A DNA stretch of 64,000 nucleotides from contig NZ_MPPI01000008.1 in NCBI RefSeq assembly GCF_001895925.1, positions 81,078 to 145,077 on the forward strand. Reading direction: 5' to 3'. This DNA is from Phormidesmis priestleyi ULC007 (GTDB lineage: Bacteria; Cyanobacteriota; Cyanobacteriia; Leptolyngbyales; Leptolyngbyaceae). Each line of letters begins with the position of its first letter. Position 1 is the first letter of the stretch. Below are positions 43,101 through 50,961 of this stretch, in pieces. The notes below the pieces were generated by a model that was not told where the DNA came from, did not search any database, and saw only the letters and a list, made by a program, of their open reading frames with translations. The translations under genes were made by a program, and so were the position numbers.

Positions 43101-44354
43101 GATTTGGCAGCCACCGTGTTCAAGGGCATGAAAGAATCGGCGGCGCTCTGGTGAAACCTCCACCATTTGATTTTCTTGATAAATGCCCGATCGCGCTTTG
43201 TTGATCGCTGACTCGCTGATATCGGTCGCAAAAATCTGGATCGGCGGCTGAGTGGCGTGATCTGCCAAAAACTCTAGCAGGCAAATGGCGATCGAATAGA
43301 CCTCCTCGCCCGTCGAACAGCCTGCGACCCAAATCCGAATTGGAGAATCTGCCGACTTATTTCGCACGATCGTGGGGAAGACTTGCGTTTTTAGCAACTC
43401 AAAGGCTTCGGGATCGCGAAAAAAGCTGGTGACGTGGATCAAGATTTCTTCAGACAGGGCTGTGATCTCAGCCGGATTTGCTTGCAGATATGCGGCATAG
43501 TCCTCTGGCTGTTCCAGTTTACATAACAGCATTCGTCGATGAATCCGACGATCGAGCGTGTTGGGCTTATAGTGGCTAAAATCAACCCCTGTGGTCGATC
43601 GTAGCAGCGCAAAAATCGTCGCCAGGGCATCTCCTGGTTGGGGCGACTCCTCAGTCGAGATTAGCGGCAGTGGACGCTCCAGCATGGGATTGCGACTAAG
43701 ATTCACTAGTTCTTCGGCAATCTTTTCGGGCGGCAACACAAAATCGACATTCCCGGTGGCAACGGCGGTGTTAGGCATACTGTCGAATCTTGCGGTGCTT
43801 TCACACTGGGCAAACGTTACGCCCCCGGCTGCCTTGATCGCCTTCAGCCCCAGAGAACCGTCTCCATCTGACCCTGATAAAACGACAGCGATCGCTTTAT
43901 GCCCGCGATCGGCTGCCAACGAAGCAAAAAAGGCATCTCCTGGCATATATTTGCCAAACACCTTCTCGCGAGGCGACAGTTGCAGCATCCCTTGAGACAA
44001 AATCATCTTGGTGTTGGGCGGAATCACATAGACCTGGTTTGGCTCCACCTTCATGTCGTTTTCCACCTGGTGCACTGGCAGTTGCGTCGCTCTGCTGAGG
44101 ATCTCTCTTAATAAACTCTCATGATCCGGCGCTAAATGCTGAATCAGCACAAACGCCATGCCCGTATCAGTGGGCAGATGGCTGAGTAGCTGCGTAAAAG
44201 CTTCCAAACCTCCCGCAGATGCGGCAACCCCGACGATCGGAAAGGACGCTTCGATCGCGCTTTGCTGCATCAAGTCAAACGGTTCTTGTGACGCTTGTGC
44301 TTGCGCGTCTCCAGAATTAGAGAACGGTTGCTGAGAGGGGGGGTTAGAAGTCAT
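40149..44354 (-). CDS. CheB-CheR-PAS-histidine kinase-receiver fusion protein
   Basis: 1401 aa. In order: CheB (VGVAASAGGLEAFTQLLSHL ... VVLSGSDGDGSLGLKAIKAA), CheR methyltransferase (LIHVTSFFRDPEAFELL, IWVAGCSTGEEVYSIAI, SCRNVLIYL), a long coiled coil of about 100 residues with repeated SNEELQSTNEELETAKEE, two PAS regions, HisKA NLSHELRNPLNAMLGWAQIL, ATPase (NLLSNAVKFTPTD, GLGLGLSIVRHIVELHGG), and a C-terminal receiver (VDDDVDSLDLMKYMLEEEGA, LLADIGMPEEDG). The start at 44354 avoids 11 unrelated residues. This CheB-CheR-PAS-kinase architecture exists in other bacteria; the signal and methyl target are unknown. Confidence 0.92.
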   Translation of the reverse strand: MTSNPPSQQPFSNSGDAQAQASQEPFDLMQQSAIEASFPIVGVAASAGGLEAFTQLLSHLPTDTGMAFVLIQHLAPDHESLLREILSRATQLPVHQVENDMKVEPNQVYVIPPNTKMILSQGMLQLSPREKVFGKYMPGDAFFASLAADRGHKAIAVVLSGSDGDGSLGLKAIKAAGGVTFAQCESTARFDSMPNTAVATGNVDFVLPPEKIAEELVNLSRNPMLERPLPLISTEESPQPGDALATIFALLRSTTGVDFSHYKPNTLDRRIHRRMLLCKLEQPEDYAAYLQANPAEITALSEEILIHVTSFFRDPEAFELLKTQVFPTIVRNKSADSPIRIWVAGCSTGEEVYSIAICLLEFLADHATQPPIQIFATDISESAINKARSGIYQENQMVEVSPERRRFFHALEHGGCQITKAVRELCVFARQNLGSDPPFSNLDLISCRNVLIYLSDSLQKRIMPIFHYSLNSTGFLLLGTSESTGQSSELFTLVERKSRIYAKKLTATRSTFSFTPSRYPIARVRESQPIQAPTEGFDLQKKVDQLIANRYAPIGVVIDNQMQVLQLRGDIDRYLKLVSGIANFNLFNLVRDGLLVELRAAIYQAQRQEMPVIKNGLHLKEGEQSRMVNLQVIPFKVPTAEEYRFLVLFEDALLASSLSPVDLESQQGDLEQENARLRQELAAATQEQLATQEYLQAVIQEQEYVTQDLKVANEEILSSNEELQSTNEELETAKEEIQATNEELNTTNEELRSRNSELHQVNNDLTNLLASINIPILMLTHDLRIRRFTPMAQRLFNFIPTDAGRPLSDIRANLNVPDLEPLMLEVLETLNVKELDVQTQGGHWYTLRIRPYRTAQNQIDGVVLVLLDIDALKRSAATLKEARNYAEAIVETVQVPLLVLESDFRVNQANRSFYETFEVEPNETARSLIFDLGNGQWNRPRLRSLLEDIFANNTILQNFEVEHNFERIGQKTMLLNALKMIEAGDTQRILLAIEDITDRKQFEIERSHLLTQEQLARQEAEAANRAKDEFLSNLSHELRNPLNAMLGWAQILRTHKLGEAAVTRALETIERSARAQSQLIEDMLDISRITSGKLHLNSHRVDLVLVVNAAISSIQLSAEAKSIQIVSQLTSAMIVGDVDRLQQVLWNLLSNAVKFTPTDGQVEITLEPVQTHAEIRVSDTGQGIRAEILPYVFDRFRQGDSSTTKGKQGLGLGLSIVRHIVELHGGTVQAESPGEGQGTTVIVRLPLRSMLPETLPSQLEPTAEELNIVSQTVPSLAGLSILAVDDDVDSLDLMKYMLEEEGAEVTVVTSVREAIAALTEAPGRYDVLLADIGMPEEDGFSLIRQVRRLGAEAGGQIPAAAITAYVSDREQQMAIDAGFQTHIGKPIDLAQLVLAIVDLTQ

Positions 44355-44494
44355 AGAATAAAGCCTATCACTACCAAAAATTAGCAACTGAGTTTTTTCC
44401 TCTAGGTTGCTGATCTGCGTATACCAAATAAAACGTAAATAGGACTTTTAGTACAAGGCTCTTAAGGATGAAAAAGCTGCTCAAATTGCCTAGA

Positions 44495-44593
44495 AGACCC
44501 TCCTCGCAAAGCTCTCGCCAACTCTTCTCCCCCAGGAGAAGGGAGCAAGATTCAAAGTCCCTCTCCCCAGGGAAGCGGGATTTAGGGTGAGGG
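44495..44593. repeat. CCCTCACCC-type palindrome, copy 2 (diverged)
   Basis: Left arm ACCCTCCTCGCAAAGCTCTC, inner CTTCTCCCCCAGGAGAAGG, right arm GGGATTTAGGGTGAGGG. Lies between the divergent fusion kinase and C39-like genes, in their shared promoter region. Confidence 0.5.
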
Positions 44594-44648
44594 CAGTTCG
44601 CATCATCTTACATTTGATCAAGTCTGTCTACTTACTAGGAGAGTGTTG

Positions 44649-45689
44649 ATGGCAATCCAGCTAAAAGTGACTCAAAGCACCATTTTCAAGCAGACAACCG
44701 AACAGTCATCCCAAATTCCCGACGAGGATAAAGTTGCGATCGCCGCTGGTAAAAGCTTTGACGTGCACTCCTGGAAACTAGTTGACCAAAACCACATCAG
44801 CATTGCACTGCTGAAAGATTTTCTGGGCAATCCACCGCGCAACACCTGGTATGCTCACATCCCAGACATTCAACTGATTAAGCCTGCCAGCCTAAAAGTG
44901 ACTCAAAACACGATTTTCAAGCAGTCTACCGCCGATTCTTCACAGGTTACAGCCCCGTATAAAGTGGCCGTTGCCGCTGGGCAGGTGTTTAATCTCCAGT
45001 CGTGGGCAACCGCCAACAATAACCATTTCAAAATCACGTTAGCGTCTGGCTCTTTGGGTGATCCACCTCGGAACACTTGGTATGTCTATGCGCCCCACAT
45101 GCAGTTTATCAATCAGCAACCCCAGACTATTGCGATCGATCAACCGCCACCTCCGTCGGGTGGGCTACCTCGCACAAAGCAGCTTAACGTGCCGCACAAA
45201 AGCCAGCTTGACAATGCTCTCAACCCGACTGGAGCCTGCAACGTCACCTCTTTGGCCATGGTGATCGCGTATTTTCAAATCAAAGGCTCAACGGGTGTGG
45301 GGCAACTGGAAGATGAAATCTATGCCCACATGGAAGATCGGGGGTTGGTGCGTGGCAACCCCGAAGACTTATCCCAGACGGCGTATGATTATGGCTTAAT
45401 CGATGACTTTACCTACCGAGGCAGTTTGTTTGACATTCGTAAGGCGATCGCCGAAGGTCGTCCTTGCATCATTCACGGAAATTTCACTAGTTTTGGTCAC
45501 ATCATTGTGGTGCGCGGCTATGACCCGTATGGTTTTTTTGTCAATGATCCCTACGGCGAATGGACATCTTCTGGCTATCGCACCGACCTTTCTGGTGAGA
45601 ATCTCCACTATTCCAACACCCTGATCCAGAGTAAATGTTCTCCTGAAGGCGAAGATTATATTTGGCTGCATCGGTTTGCCAAGCGTTAA
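44649..45689 (+). CDS. C39-like cysteine peptidase with duplicated N-terminal repeat
   Basis: 346 aa. Two N-terminal repeats of about 75 residues: LKVTQSTIFKQTTEQSSQIP ... NPPRNTWYAHIPDIQL and LKVTQNTIFKQSTADSSQVT ... DPPRNTWYVYAPHMQF, probably small beta domains (SH3-like) for binding. Then a papain-like C39 domain: PTGACNVTSLAMVIAYFQ with the catalytic Cys, FGHIIVVRGYDPYGFFVNDP with His and Asp. No signal peptide is visible, so location is unclear. The longer in-frame GTG at 44643 adds two residues. Substrate unknown; peptide or peptidoglycan cleavage is a guess. Confidence 0.75.
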   Translation: MAIQLKVTQSTIFKQTTEQSSQIPDEDKVAIAAGKSFDVHSWKLVDQNHISIALLKDFLGNPPRNTWYAHIPDIQLIKPASLKVTQNTIFKQSTADSSQVTAPYKVAVAAGQVFNLQSWATANNNHFKITLASGSLGDPPRNTWYVYAPHMQFINQQPQTIAIDQPPPPSGGLPRTKQLNVPHKSQLDNALNPTGACNVTSLAMVIAYFQIKGSTGVGQLEDEIYAHMEDRGLVRGNPEDLSQTAYDYGLIDDFTYRGSLFDIRKAIAEGRPCIIHGNFTSFGHIIVVRGYDPYGFFVNDPYGEWTSSGYRTDLSGENLHYSNTLIQSKCSPEGEDYIWLHRFAKR

Positions 45690-45717
45690 TGAATCTGGCT
45701 ATAAACTAATGAACTTG

Positions 45718-45794
45718 CCCTCACCCTAGCCCTCTCCCAGAGGAGAGAGAATAAGATTTCTAGCCATCCTTCAGGAGAGGGTTGGGTGTGAGGG
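45718..45794. repeat. CCCTCACCC-type palindrome, copy 3
   Basis: CCCTCACCCTAGCCCTCTCC at the left, GGTTGGGTGTGAGGG at the right. Situated between the convergent C39-like and DUF1400 genes, where it may help end both transcripts. A fragment of the same family (TAGCCCTCTCCCTAAGGAG) is near 47830. Confidence 0.55.
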
Positions 45795-45804
45795 TCATTC
45801 ATGA

Positions 45805-47547
45805 TTACTTGTTGACTACTAAACCCGTTACTGGGGCAGGGAAGAATGGAACAGGGGGTGGAGATCCATAAGCTTGTTCGAGTTGGGCAGGAGTCAACGA
45901 TCGTACTAGATCAACCTGAATTGGTTTTTGGCTGATTGCCTGTGCATATGAGGCAGACAAATAGGTTTGATACTCAGGATGTTGAGCGACGTATGTTTGC
46001 ATAAACGCTAAACTTAGTGCCCGGATATAGTCTCGCGTTAAGGCTGGATCAGGGCCAGCAAACAGAATATCTCGTTGAGTTAGTGGCTGATTTTGCTTAC
46101 CTCTCTCCCCCTGGTCTGCCGCTGTGTGACCTGCTGGAACCATTGATACCAGGTATTTTTTCTGAGTTTTCAACCATAGAAATGGGTGAATTTGTTCAGA
46201 TACCGCACCTGTCAAAAAATCGTGGCTGGCGCTGACTAGCATCGTGGGAACTTGAATTCTGCTCATTTCTTCTGGCCCAAACACAATGCTAGTGAGAGGA
46301 TTGATCGAAATGACCGCTTTGATACGAGGATCGCTAAGATTGCTCTCAGTTGCAGGAAGTTGCGAACTTAGGCATTGCAAATAGATTGAAAGATTGATGC
46401 GGGGTTTGTTGATCGCGCAGTCCTGAACTACCCGCGCCATATTAAGCCGTGCGCCTGCTAGGGCTAAAGCGGTATAGCCACCGAAAGAGTGTCCAATTAC
46501 GCCAACATTTTGTAGGTTGAAACGCCCTTTTAGCGTCGGGTCTGATTGAGTTAATTGTTCCAACTCATCCAGCGTTTGTTTAATGTCTAAAGGGCGTTCA
46601 ACAAAATCAGCCGGGTCAACATTGGTGTTGATTAAACCTGCAAGTAACGCCTTTTTGATAGCTTTCCCACTGCCCACATGTTCCGGTATCGCAACCACAA
46701 ATCCGTAAGAGGCTAAATGTTCACCTAAATAGCTAAACCCAGTGGGCGTGGAACCCATTCCATGAGAGATGGCAACAATGGGCGCAGGTTGAGACGTGCC
46801 TTCAGGGATGTATAGCTCAACTTTGAACCGACGATTCACCCGATTCCCCTCAAGCGATCGCACGGGACGCTCTAGCTGTAAGGTGCGCCGACTAACCTGA
46901 AACGGCCCCGGTTTTCGGGGATCGGGTAATTGCGAAGCCGCTAGTTTCGGCTCAGTTGCTGCTTCGGCTTGCGCTGCTTGGGCGATCGCGGTCGTCGCTG
47001 CCTTTTTATAATCCACAAGCGTGAGCAAAATCTGCTGGACTGTTTGAAGATCGGTAAAATTAATTAGAACTCTTTTTGTTGGATAGTTCCGCAAGAGATC
47101 GATGAGGGTATAACTCTGAGATTTGTGAGCAGACAAAATCCAGGCAGCCCGAATGGCGTGAAATCCGTTAACCCCTGCCTCCGTTTTTACCAGTTGCCCC
47201 AAGCGTTGCAGAAAATCTTCTGAAATCGGAGCATAAGTCAATTGAGAAGTGGTTGTCAACGACAGATCGCCGTGGAGTTGCAACAGTTTACGCAACTGAA
47301 CCATTCCCTTAGCCCCAACAAACCGAGCATAAAATCTTAGTTCACTGTCCACTTTGCCAGTTTCAGCAAAGGTTTGCAGAGAATTAACCGACAGCGAGAG
47401 TTTCAATGGCCCGTAAATGATATATAGTTTCTCAGCGCTGAGAGCGGGTTTGGGTTTCAGCGCGATCGGCACCATCACCAACCCAGTACAGCAAAGAATT
47501 AAAAAGAGGCGCAGTATTAAACGATTACGACGTGCCGCTTTAGACAT
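45805..47547 (-). CDS. DUF1400 alpha/beta hydrolase (dienelactone hydrolase-like)
   Basis: About 580 aa from MSKAARRNRLILRLFLILCC, which gives a signal peptide ending near LKPKPALSAEK; an earlier in-frame start at 47613 hides it. DUF1400 occupies the first 150 residues (LYIIYGPLKLSLSVNSLQTF). The hydrolase has the nucleophile loop VGVIGHSFGGYTALALAGAR, oxyanion-type SHGMGSTPTGFSYLGEHLAS and the acid/base parts LVSASHDFL and VPAGHTAADQG. Exported lipase or esterase-like; the typical annotation is alpha/beta hydrolase with an N-terminal DUF1400. Substrate unknown. Confidence 0.85.
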   Translation of the reverse strand: MSKAARRNRLILRLFLILCCTGLVMVPIALKPKPALSAEKLYIIYGPLKLSLSVNSLQTFAETGKVDSELRFYARFVGAKGMVQLRKLLQLHGDLSLTTTSQLTYAPISEDFLQRLGQLVKTEAGVNGFHAIRAAWILSAHKSQSYTLIDLLRNYPTKRVLINFTDLQTVQQILLTLVDYKKAATTAIAQAAQAEAATEPKLAASQLPDPRKPGPFQVSRRTLQLERPVRSLEGNRVNRRFKVELYIPEGTSQPAPIVAISHGMGSTPTGFSYLGEHLASYGFVVAIPEHVGSGKAIKKALLAGLINTNVDPADFVERPLDIKQTLDELEQLTQSDPTLKGRFNLQNVGVIGHSFGGYTALALAGARLNMARVVQDCAINKPRINLSIYLQCLSSQLPATESNLSDPRIKAVISINPLTSIVFGPEEMSRIQVPTMLVSASHDFLTGAVSEQIHPFLWLKTQKKYLVSMVPAGHTAADQGERGKQNQPLTQRDILFAGPDPALTRDYIRALSLAFMQTYVAQHPEYQTYLSASYAQAISQKPIQVDLVRSLTPAQLEQAYGSPPPVPFFPAPVTGLVVNK

Positions 47548-47802
47548 AAGACCTATAAACCCGAAAGGCAAAGATTCTATAGCTTGTTTAATCTCAACAG
47601 TGCTTTGTTGCATGGATCAGAGAGATGAGGACTGGATTTGAGGCAGCAAAGCTGCATCGCCTCACATGATAAGACAAACAAGTAAGAAACTTATAGGAAG
47701 GGTTGCAGTCGTCTTTTATCTCGCAATCTGACTCACTGGAGTGTTTGACTTAAACGGTTTTGCGATCGCATTAGTTAGGTTAGTGAGTCAAGCGTAAGGA
47801 AC

Positions 47803-48026
47803 GTGGATTTATTAAGGTGTAACTTCTAGCCCTCTCCCTAAGGAGCTACGGTGTACACCAATCTTTGTCGCTGCGTTTGGGTCGGCTTCAGCCCCCTAAA
47901 TCCCCCATTCTGGGGGACTTTGAGCTAAGACTCTGGTTTCAAAGTCCCTCACTCGTGGGGGATTTAGGGGGCAAAAGCCTCGGCGATGACAAATCAGAGG
48001 ACTTTTACAGGTTATTTAATCCACGA
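47803..48026. mobile_element. Inverted-repeat element copy 8, AT-rich ends
   Basis: Core at 47892-47971: CCCCCTAAATCCCCC ... GGGGGATTTAGGGGG. The outer ends are not the ACGTSAG type; instead CGTGGATTTATTAAG on the left and GTTATTTAATCCACG on the right, the latter matching the repeat at 2292. It accounts for most of the gene-free stretch 47614-48181; no gene is visible in the rest. Confidence 0.5.
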
Positions 48027-48181
48027 TCCTAAGTAGGTTGATAGTGGGCAAAACTTAAGGGCGAAACCAGCAATTCGAGAAGCAAATCGAACAGCTCAAT
48101 TTGTCCAGAATTCTTGTCTGCGGTTCTGGATGGACAATCGCACAGAATCCTGAATCCGGTAGATAGGCAAAATTTTTCCGC

Positions 48182-49273
48182 CTAATTTGTATTTCTCATT
48201 GCCACCGTGCGATTTTGGAGGGCGATCGCGTCGTCTGGTTTTAGCGCTAAAACTTTGTCATAGCTGTCAACGGCTTCTGCAAATCGTTTGAGGCTGACCA
48301 AAATGCTGCCACGATTATTCCAGGCGCGAAAGTCGCTCGGTTTGAGGGCTAAAGCCCGATCGTAGCTGGCGATCGCGTCTTCAAGCCGTCCCACTGTTTT
48401 GAGCGCAACGCCCCGGTTATACCAGGCTTCGTAATAATTGGGATTTAGCTGCACAGCCTGATCAAACTGAGCGATCGCGTCCTCATGGTCGCCGAGCTTC
48501 ATGCAAGAACACGCTTGACTATACCAGGTGGCGGCGTGATCGGGCTGCAACGCTAAGACTTTTTGGTAACTCTCGATCGCAGCTTCGTGACGATTGAGCT
48601 GTTTAAACGCAAGTCCGCGATAAAACCAGACATCGGCATCTTCTGCATCGACTGATAACGCTTTTTCATAGCTAGAGATGGCAGCTTCATAATCTGCTAA
48701 ACACAGCAGCGCATGTCCTCGATTGATCAGCGCATCTTGGTAATCGGGACGCAGTTCTAACGATCGATTAAAGTGCGTCACCGCCCCTTCATAGCGATGA
48801 GTGACATAGAGCGTCACGCCCTGCATACACCAGGCATCAGAAAACTTGGGCGTTTGCTCTAACGCTTTGCTAAAGTGAGAAATTGCGTCTTCATAGCGCT
48901 TGAGTGCAAACAGCGTTAAGCCTTGACTATAGTGAGCGTGAGGATAATCGGATTGCAGAGTTAAGAGTTGATTAAAGCTGGCGATCGCTGTCTCAAAATC
49001 TTTAGCAACATAGGCTGCCCATCCCCTACTGTAGTGAAGATCTGGGGAGTTGGGATGATAGACGATCGCCCGTTCAAAGCAGGAGACGGCGGCTTCGTGC
49101 TGACCCAAACTGATTAAAACGCTGCCCTTTTCGCTGAGAGCATCATAGAAGTCTGGTTTACGAGAAATCGCTTGGTTAAAGTAGTCGATCGCCGACTCGT
49201 AATCTCCAACCTGGCTAAAGTTTAATCCTTCTTGAAAGAGGCTTTCAGCAGTGGCGTGTTCAGTCTGGATCAT
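48182..49273 (-). CDS. Tetratricopeptide-repeat protein
   Basis: 363 aa, ten TPR units of 34 residues without another domain, for example AESLFQEGLNFSQVGDYESA, YDALSEKGSVLISLGQHEAA and YEAWYNRGVALKTVGRLEDA. The unit has the A-W-x-x-x-G ... Y-x-x-A-I-x-x-Y-x-x-A-L pattern. TPR superhelices are protein-docking scaffolds. No signal peptide and no catalytic part, so partner and role are unknown. Regular repeat spacing suggests an intact superhelix. Confidence 0.9.
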   Translation of the reverse strand: MIQTEHATAESLFQEGLNFSQVGDYESAIDYFNQAISRKPDFYDALSEKGSVLISLGQHEAAVSCFERAIVYHPNSPDLHYSRGWAAYVAKDFETAIASFNQLLTLQSDYPHAHYSQGLTLFALKRYEDAISHFSKALEQTPKFSDAWCMQGVTLYVTHRYEGAVTHFNRSLELRPDYQDALINRGHALLCLADYEAAISSYEKALSVDAEDADVWFYRGLAFKQLNRHEAAIESYQKVLALQPDHAATWYSQACSCMKLGDHEDAIAQFDQAVQLNPNYYEAWYNRGVALKTVGRLEDAIASYDRALALKPSDFRAWNNRGSILVSLKRFAEAVDSYDKVLALKPDDAIALQNRTVAMRNTN

Positions 49274-49368
49274 AGAGCGTCGATCGGGTTTCCCGTCAGT
49301 AAAGATTTGGGCTTGAATGCTTTAGATAAAGTACCCAGATCAATCCTGACGATGCATATCCGCTTGAT

Positions 49369-50946
49369 TTAATGCACGGGTGCCCCGCCAGTTGCCTTAA
49401 CTTTTTTGAGAAACGGAACGGCAATGCCACTGATCAGCAGCGCACAAGCGATGAAAAAAAAGCAGTCATTAAATGCCATCACATAAGACTCTCGATGAAC
49501 AGTGTTGCTAATCGCGGCGATCGCCTGATTGTGCGCCGTTGCCAAGTCAGATCCCCGACTGACAAAAAACTGTGTGTAGCGATTAATCGCTTCTTGAGTC
49601 GCAGGATTGTAGAGAGAAACCGCTTCGCCCAGCCGATTGGAGTGAAACTGTTGTCGAGTCGTGAGCAGTGTGGCGATTATCGCGATGCCAAACGAGCCAC
49701 CCAGATTTCGCATCATGTTAAATAAACCCGATGCCGATCCGGCTTGAGAAGGGGGCAAGCCTGCGGTGGCGATCGTAGAAATTGGCACCATGATCAACGG
49801 TTGCCCAGCCGCCCTCACTAACTGTGACCAGCGCAATTGATCGATTCCTGATTGATTGGTTAACTCAGAGTTCATAAAGCAACTAGCTGCAAATAAACCG
49901 ATCCCAATGCCGATCAAGATTCGCACATCCATGCGCTGCATTAATTTGGGCACAAAGGGAATGATCAGCAGTTGCGGAAAGCCAACCCACATCAGAACTT
50001 CGCCGATCTGCATGGCGCTGTAGTCTTGAATTTGACCCAAATAGAGCGGCAGAATATAAACTGAGCCATAGAGTCCCAACCCTAACGACACGTTGATCAC
50101 ACTGGCTAAACCAAAGTTGCGTTCTTTGAGCAATCGCAGGTTAATAAACGGTTTTTTGCGCCGCAACTCGATCCAAAAAAAGAGGGACAGAAAGATTGAT
50201 GCCACGATCGCTAACTGGGCGATCAGCGTTGAGCTAAACCAATCTTTGCGGCTACCTTCTTCTAGCACGACTTGCAGCGACCCTAGCCCGATCGCCATTG
50301 CCGCAATTCCACCCCAGTCACCTTGTTTGAGCAGATTTAACTGCATAGGAGTCGCATCGATCGCATACCAAACGGCAGCAACTAGCAGCGAACCTGGAAT
50401 AATATTTAGATAAAAGACAAAATGCCAGCTAAAATTTTCGGTTAACCATCCCCCCAACGTGGGGCCAATTGAAGGTGCAAATGTAGCGGTGATTGCAAAC
50501 AACGCCATGCCAGTAGACTGTTTAGACGGAGGCAATGTCGTTAACAATACCACAAACGCCATCGGAATCAATACACCGCCCGTAAACCCTTGCAATGCGC
50601 GAAACACAATCATTGAGGGCAGATTCCACGCTGATGCACAGAGCACAGAGAAGAATACAAAAAGGATTGCATTGACTAACAGATAGCGACGCGTTGAGAA
50701 GACTTGAGACAGCCAACCTGTTAATGGAATCACCACGATTTCGGCAACCAGATAAGAAGTCGAAATCCAGGAGCCTTCTTCAAGCGTTGCCCCCAATGCG
50801 GCTTGAATATCTCTCAGTGAGGAATTCGTAATTTGAATATCCAGCACTGCCATAAAGGCTCCCAAAATGGTGCCAAAAACCCCAATCCAGGTTTTAAGAG
50901 AGACGTGATCGGAGCCTGGCTGAGACATTGCAGAAGAACTAGCCAC
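49369..50946 (-). CDS. DHA2 (EmrB/QacA) multidrug efflux transporter
   Basis: 525 aa, 14-helix major facilitator. LDIQITNSSLRDIQAALGAT, then SWISTSYLVAEIVVIPLTGW (the DHA2 motif of helices 1-2), RALQGFTGGVLIPMAFVVLL and GGWLTENFSWHFVFYLNIIP. The GTG at 50946 is preceded by GGAGG seven bases upstream. Third gene of the efflux operon; it would join the HlyD protein to span the envelope. Substrates unknown. The upstream MFS gene ends 15 bp before this start. Confidence 0.93.
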   Translation of the reverse strand: MASSSAMSQPGSDHVSLKTWIGVFGTILGAFMAVLDIQITNSSLRDIQAALGATLEEGSWISTSYLVAEIVVIPLTGWLSQVFSTRRYLLVNAILFVFFSVLCASAWNLPSMIVFRALQGFTGGVLIPMAFVVLLTTLPPSKQSTGMALFAITATFAPSIGPTLGGWLTENFSWHFVFYLNIIPGSLLVAAVWYAIDATPMQLNLLKQGDWGGIAAMAIGLGSLQVVLEEGSRKDWFSSTLIAQLAIVASIFLSLFFWIELRRKKPFINLRLLKERNFGLASVINVSLGLGLYGSVYILPLYLGQIQDYSAMQIGEVLMWVGFPQLLIIPFVPKLMQRMDVRILIGIGIGLFAASCFMNSELTNQSGIDQLRWSQLVRAAGQPLIMVPISTIATAGLPPSQAGSASGLFNMMRNLGGSFGIAIIATLLTTRQQFHSNRLGEAVSLYNPATQEAINRYTQFFVSRGSDLATAHNQAIAAISNTVHRESYVMAFNDCFFFIACALLISGIAVPFLKKVKATGGAPVH

Positions 50947-50961
50947 AAAAACCTCCCATGA

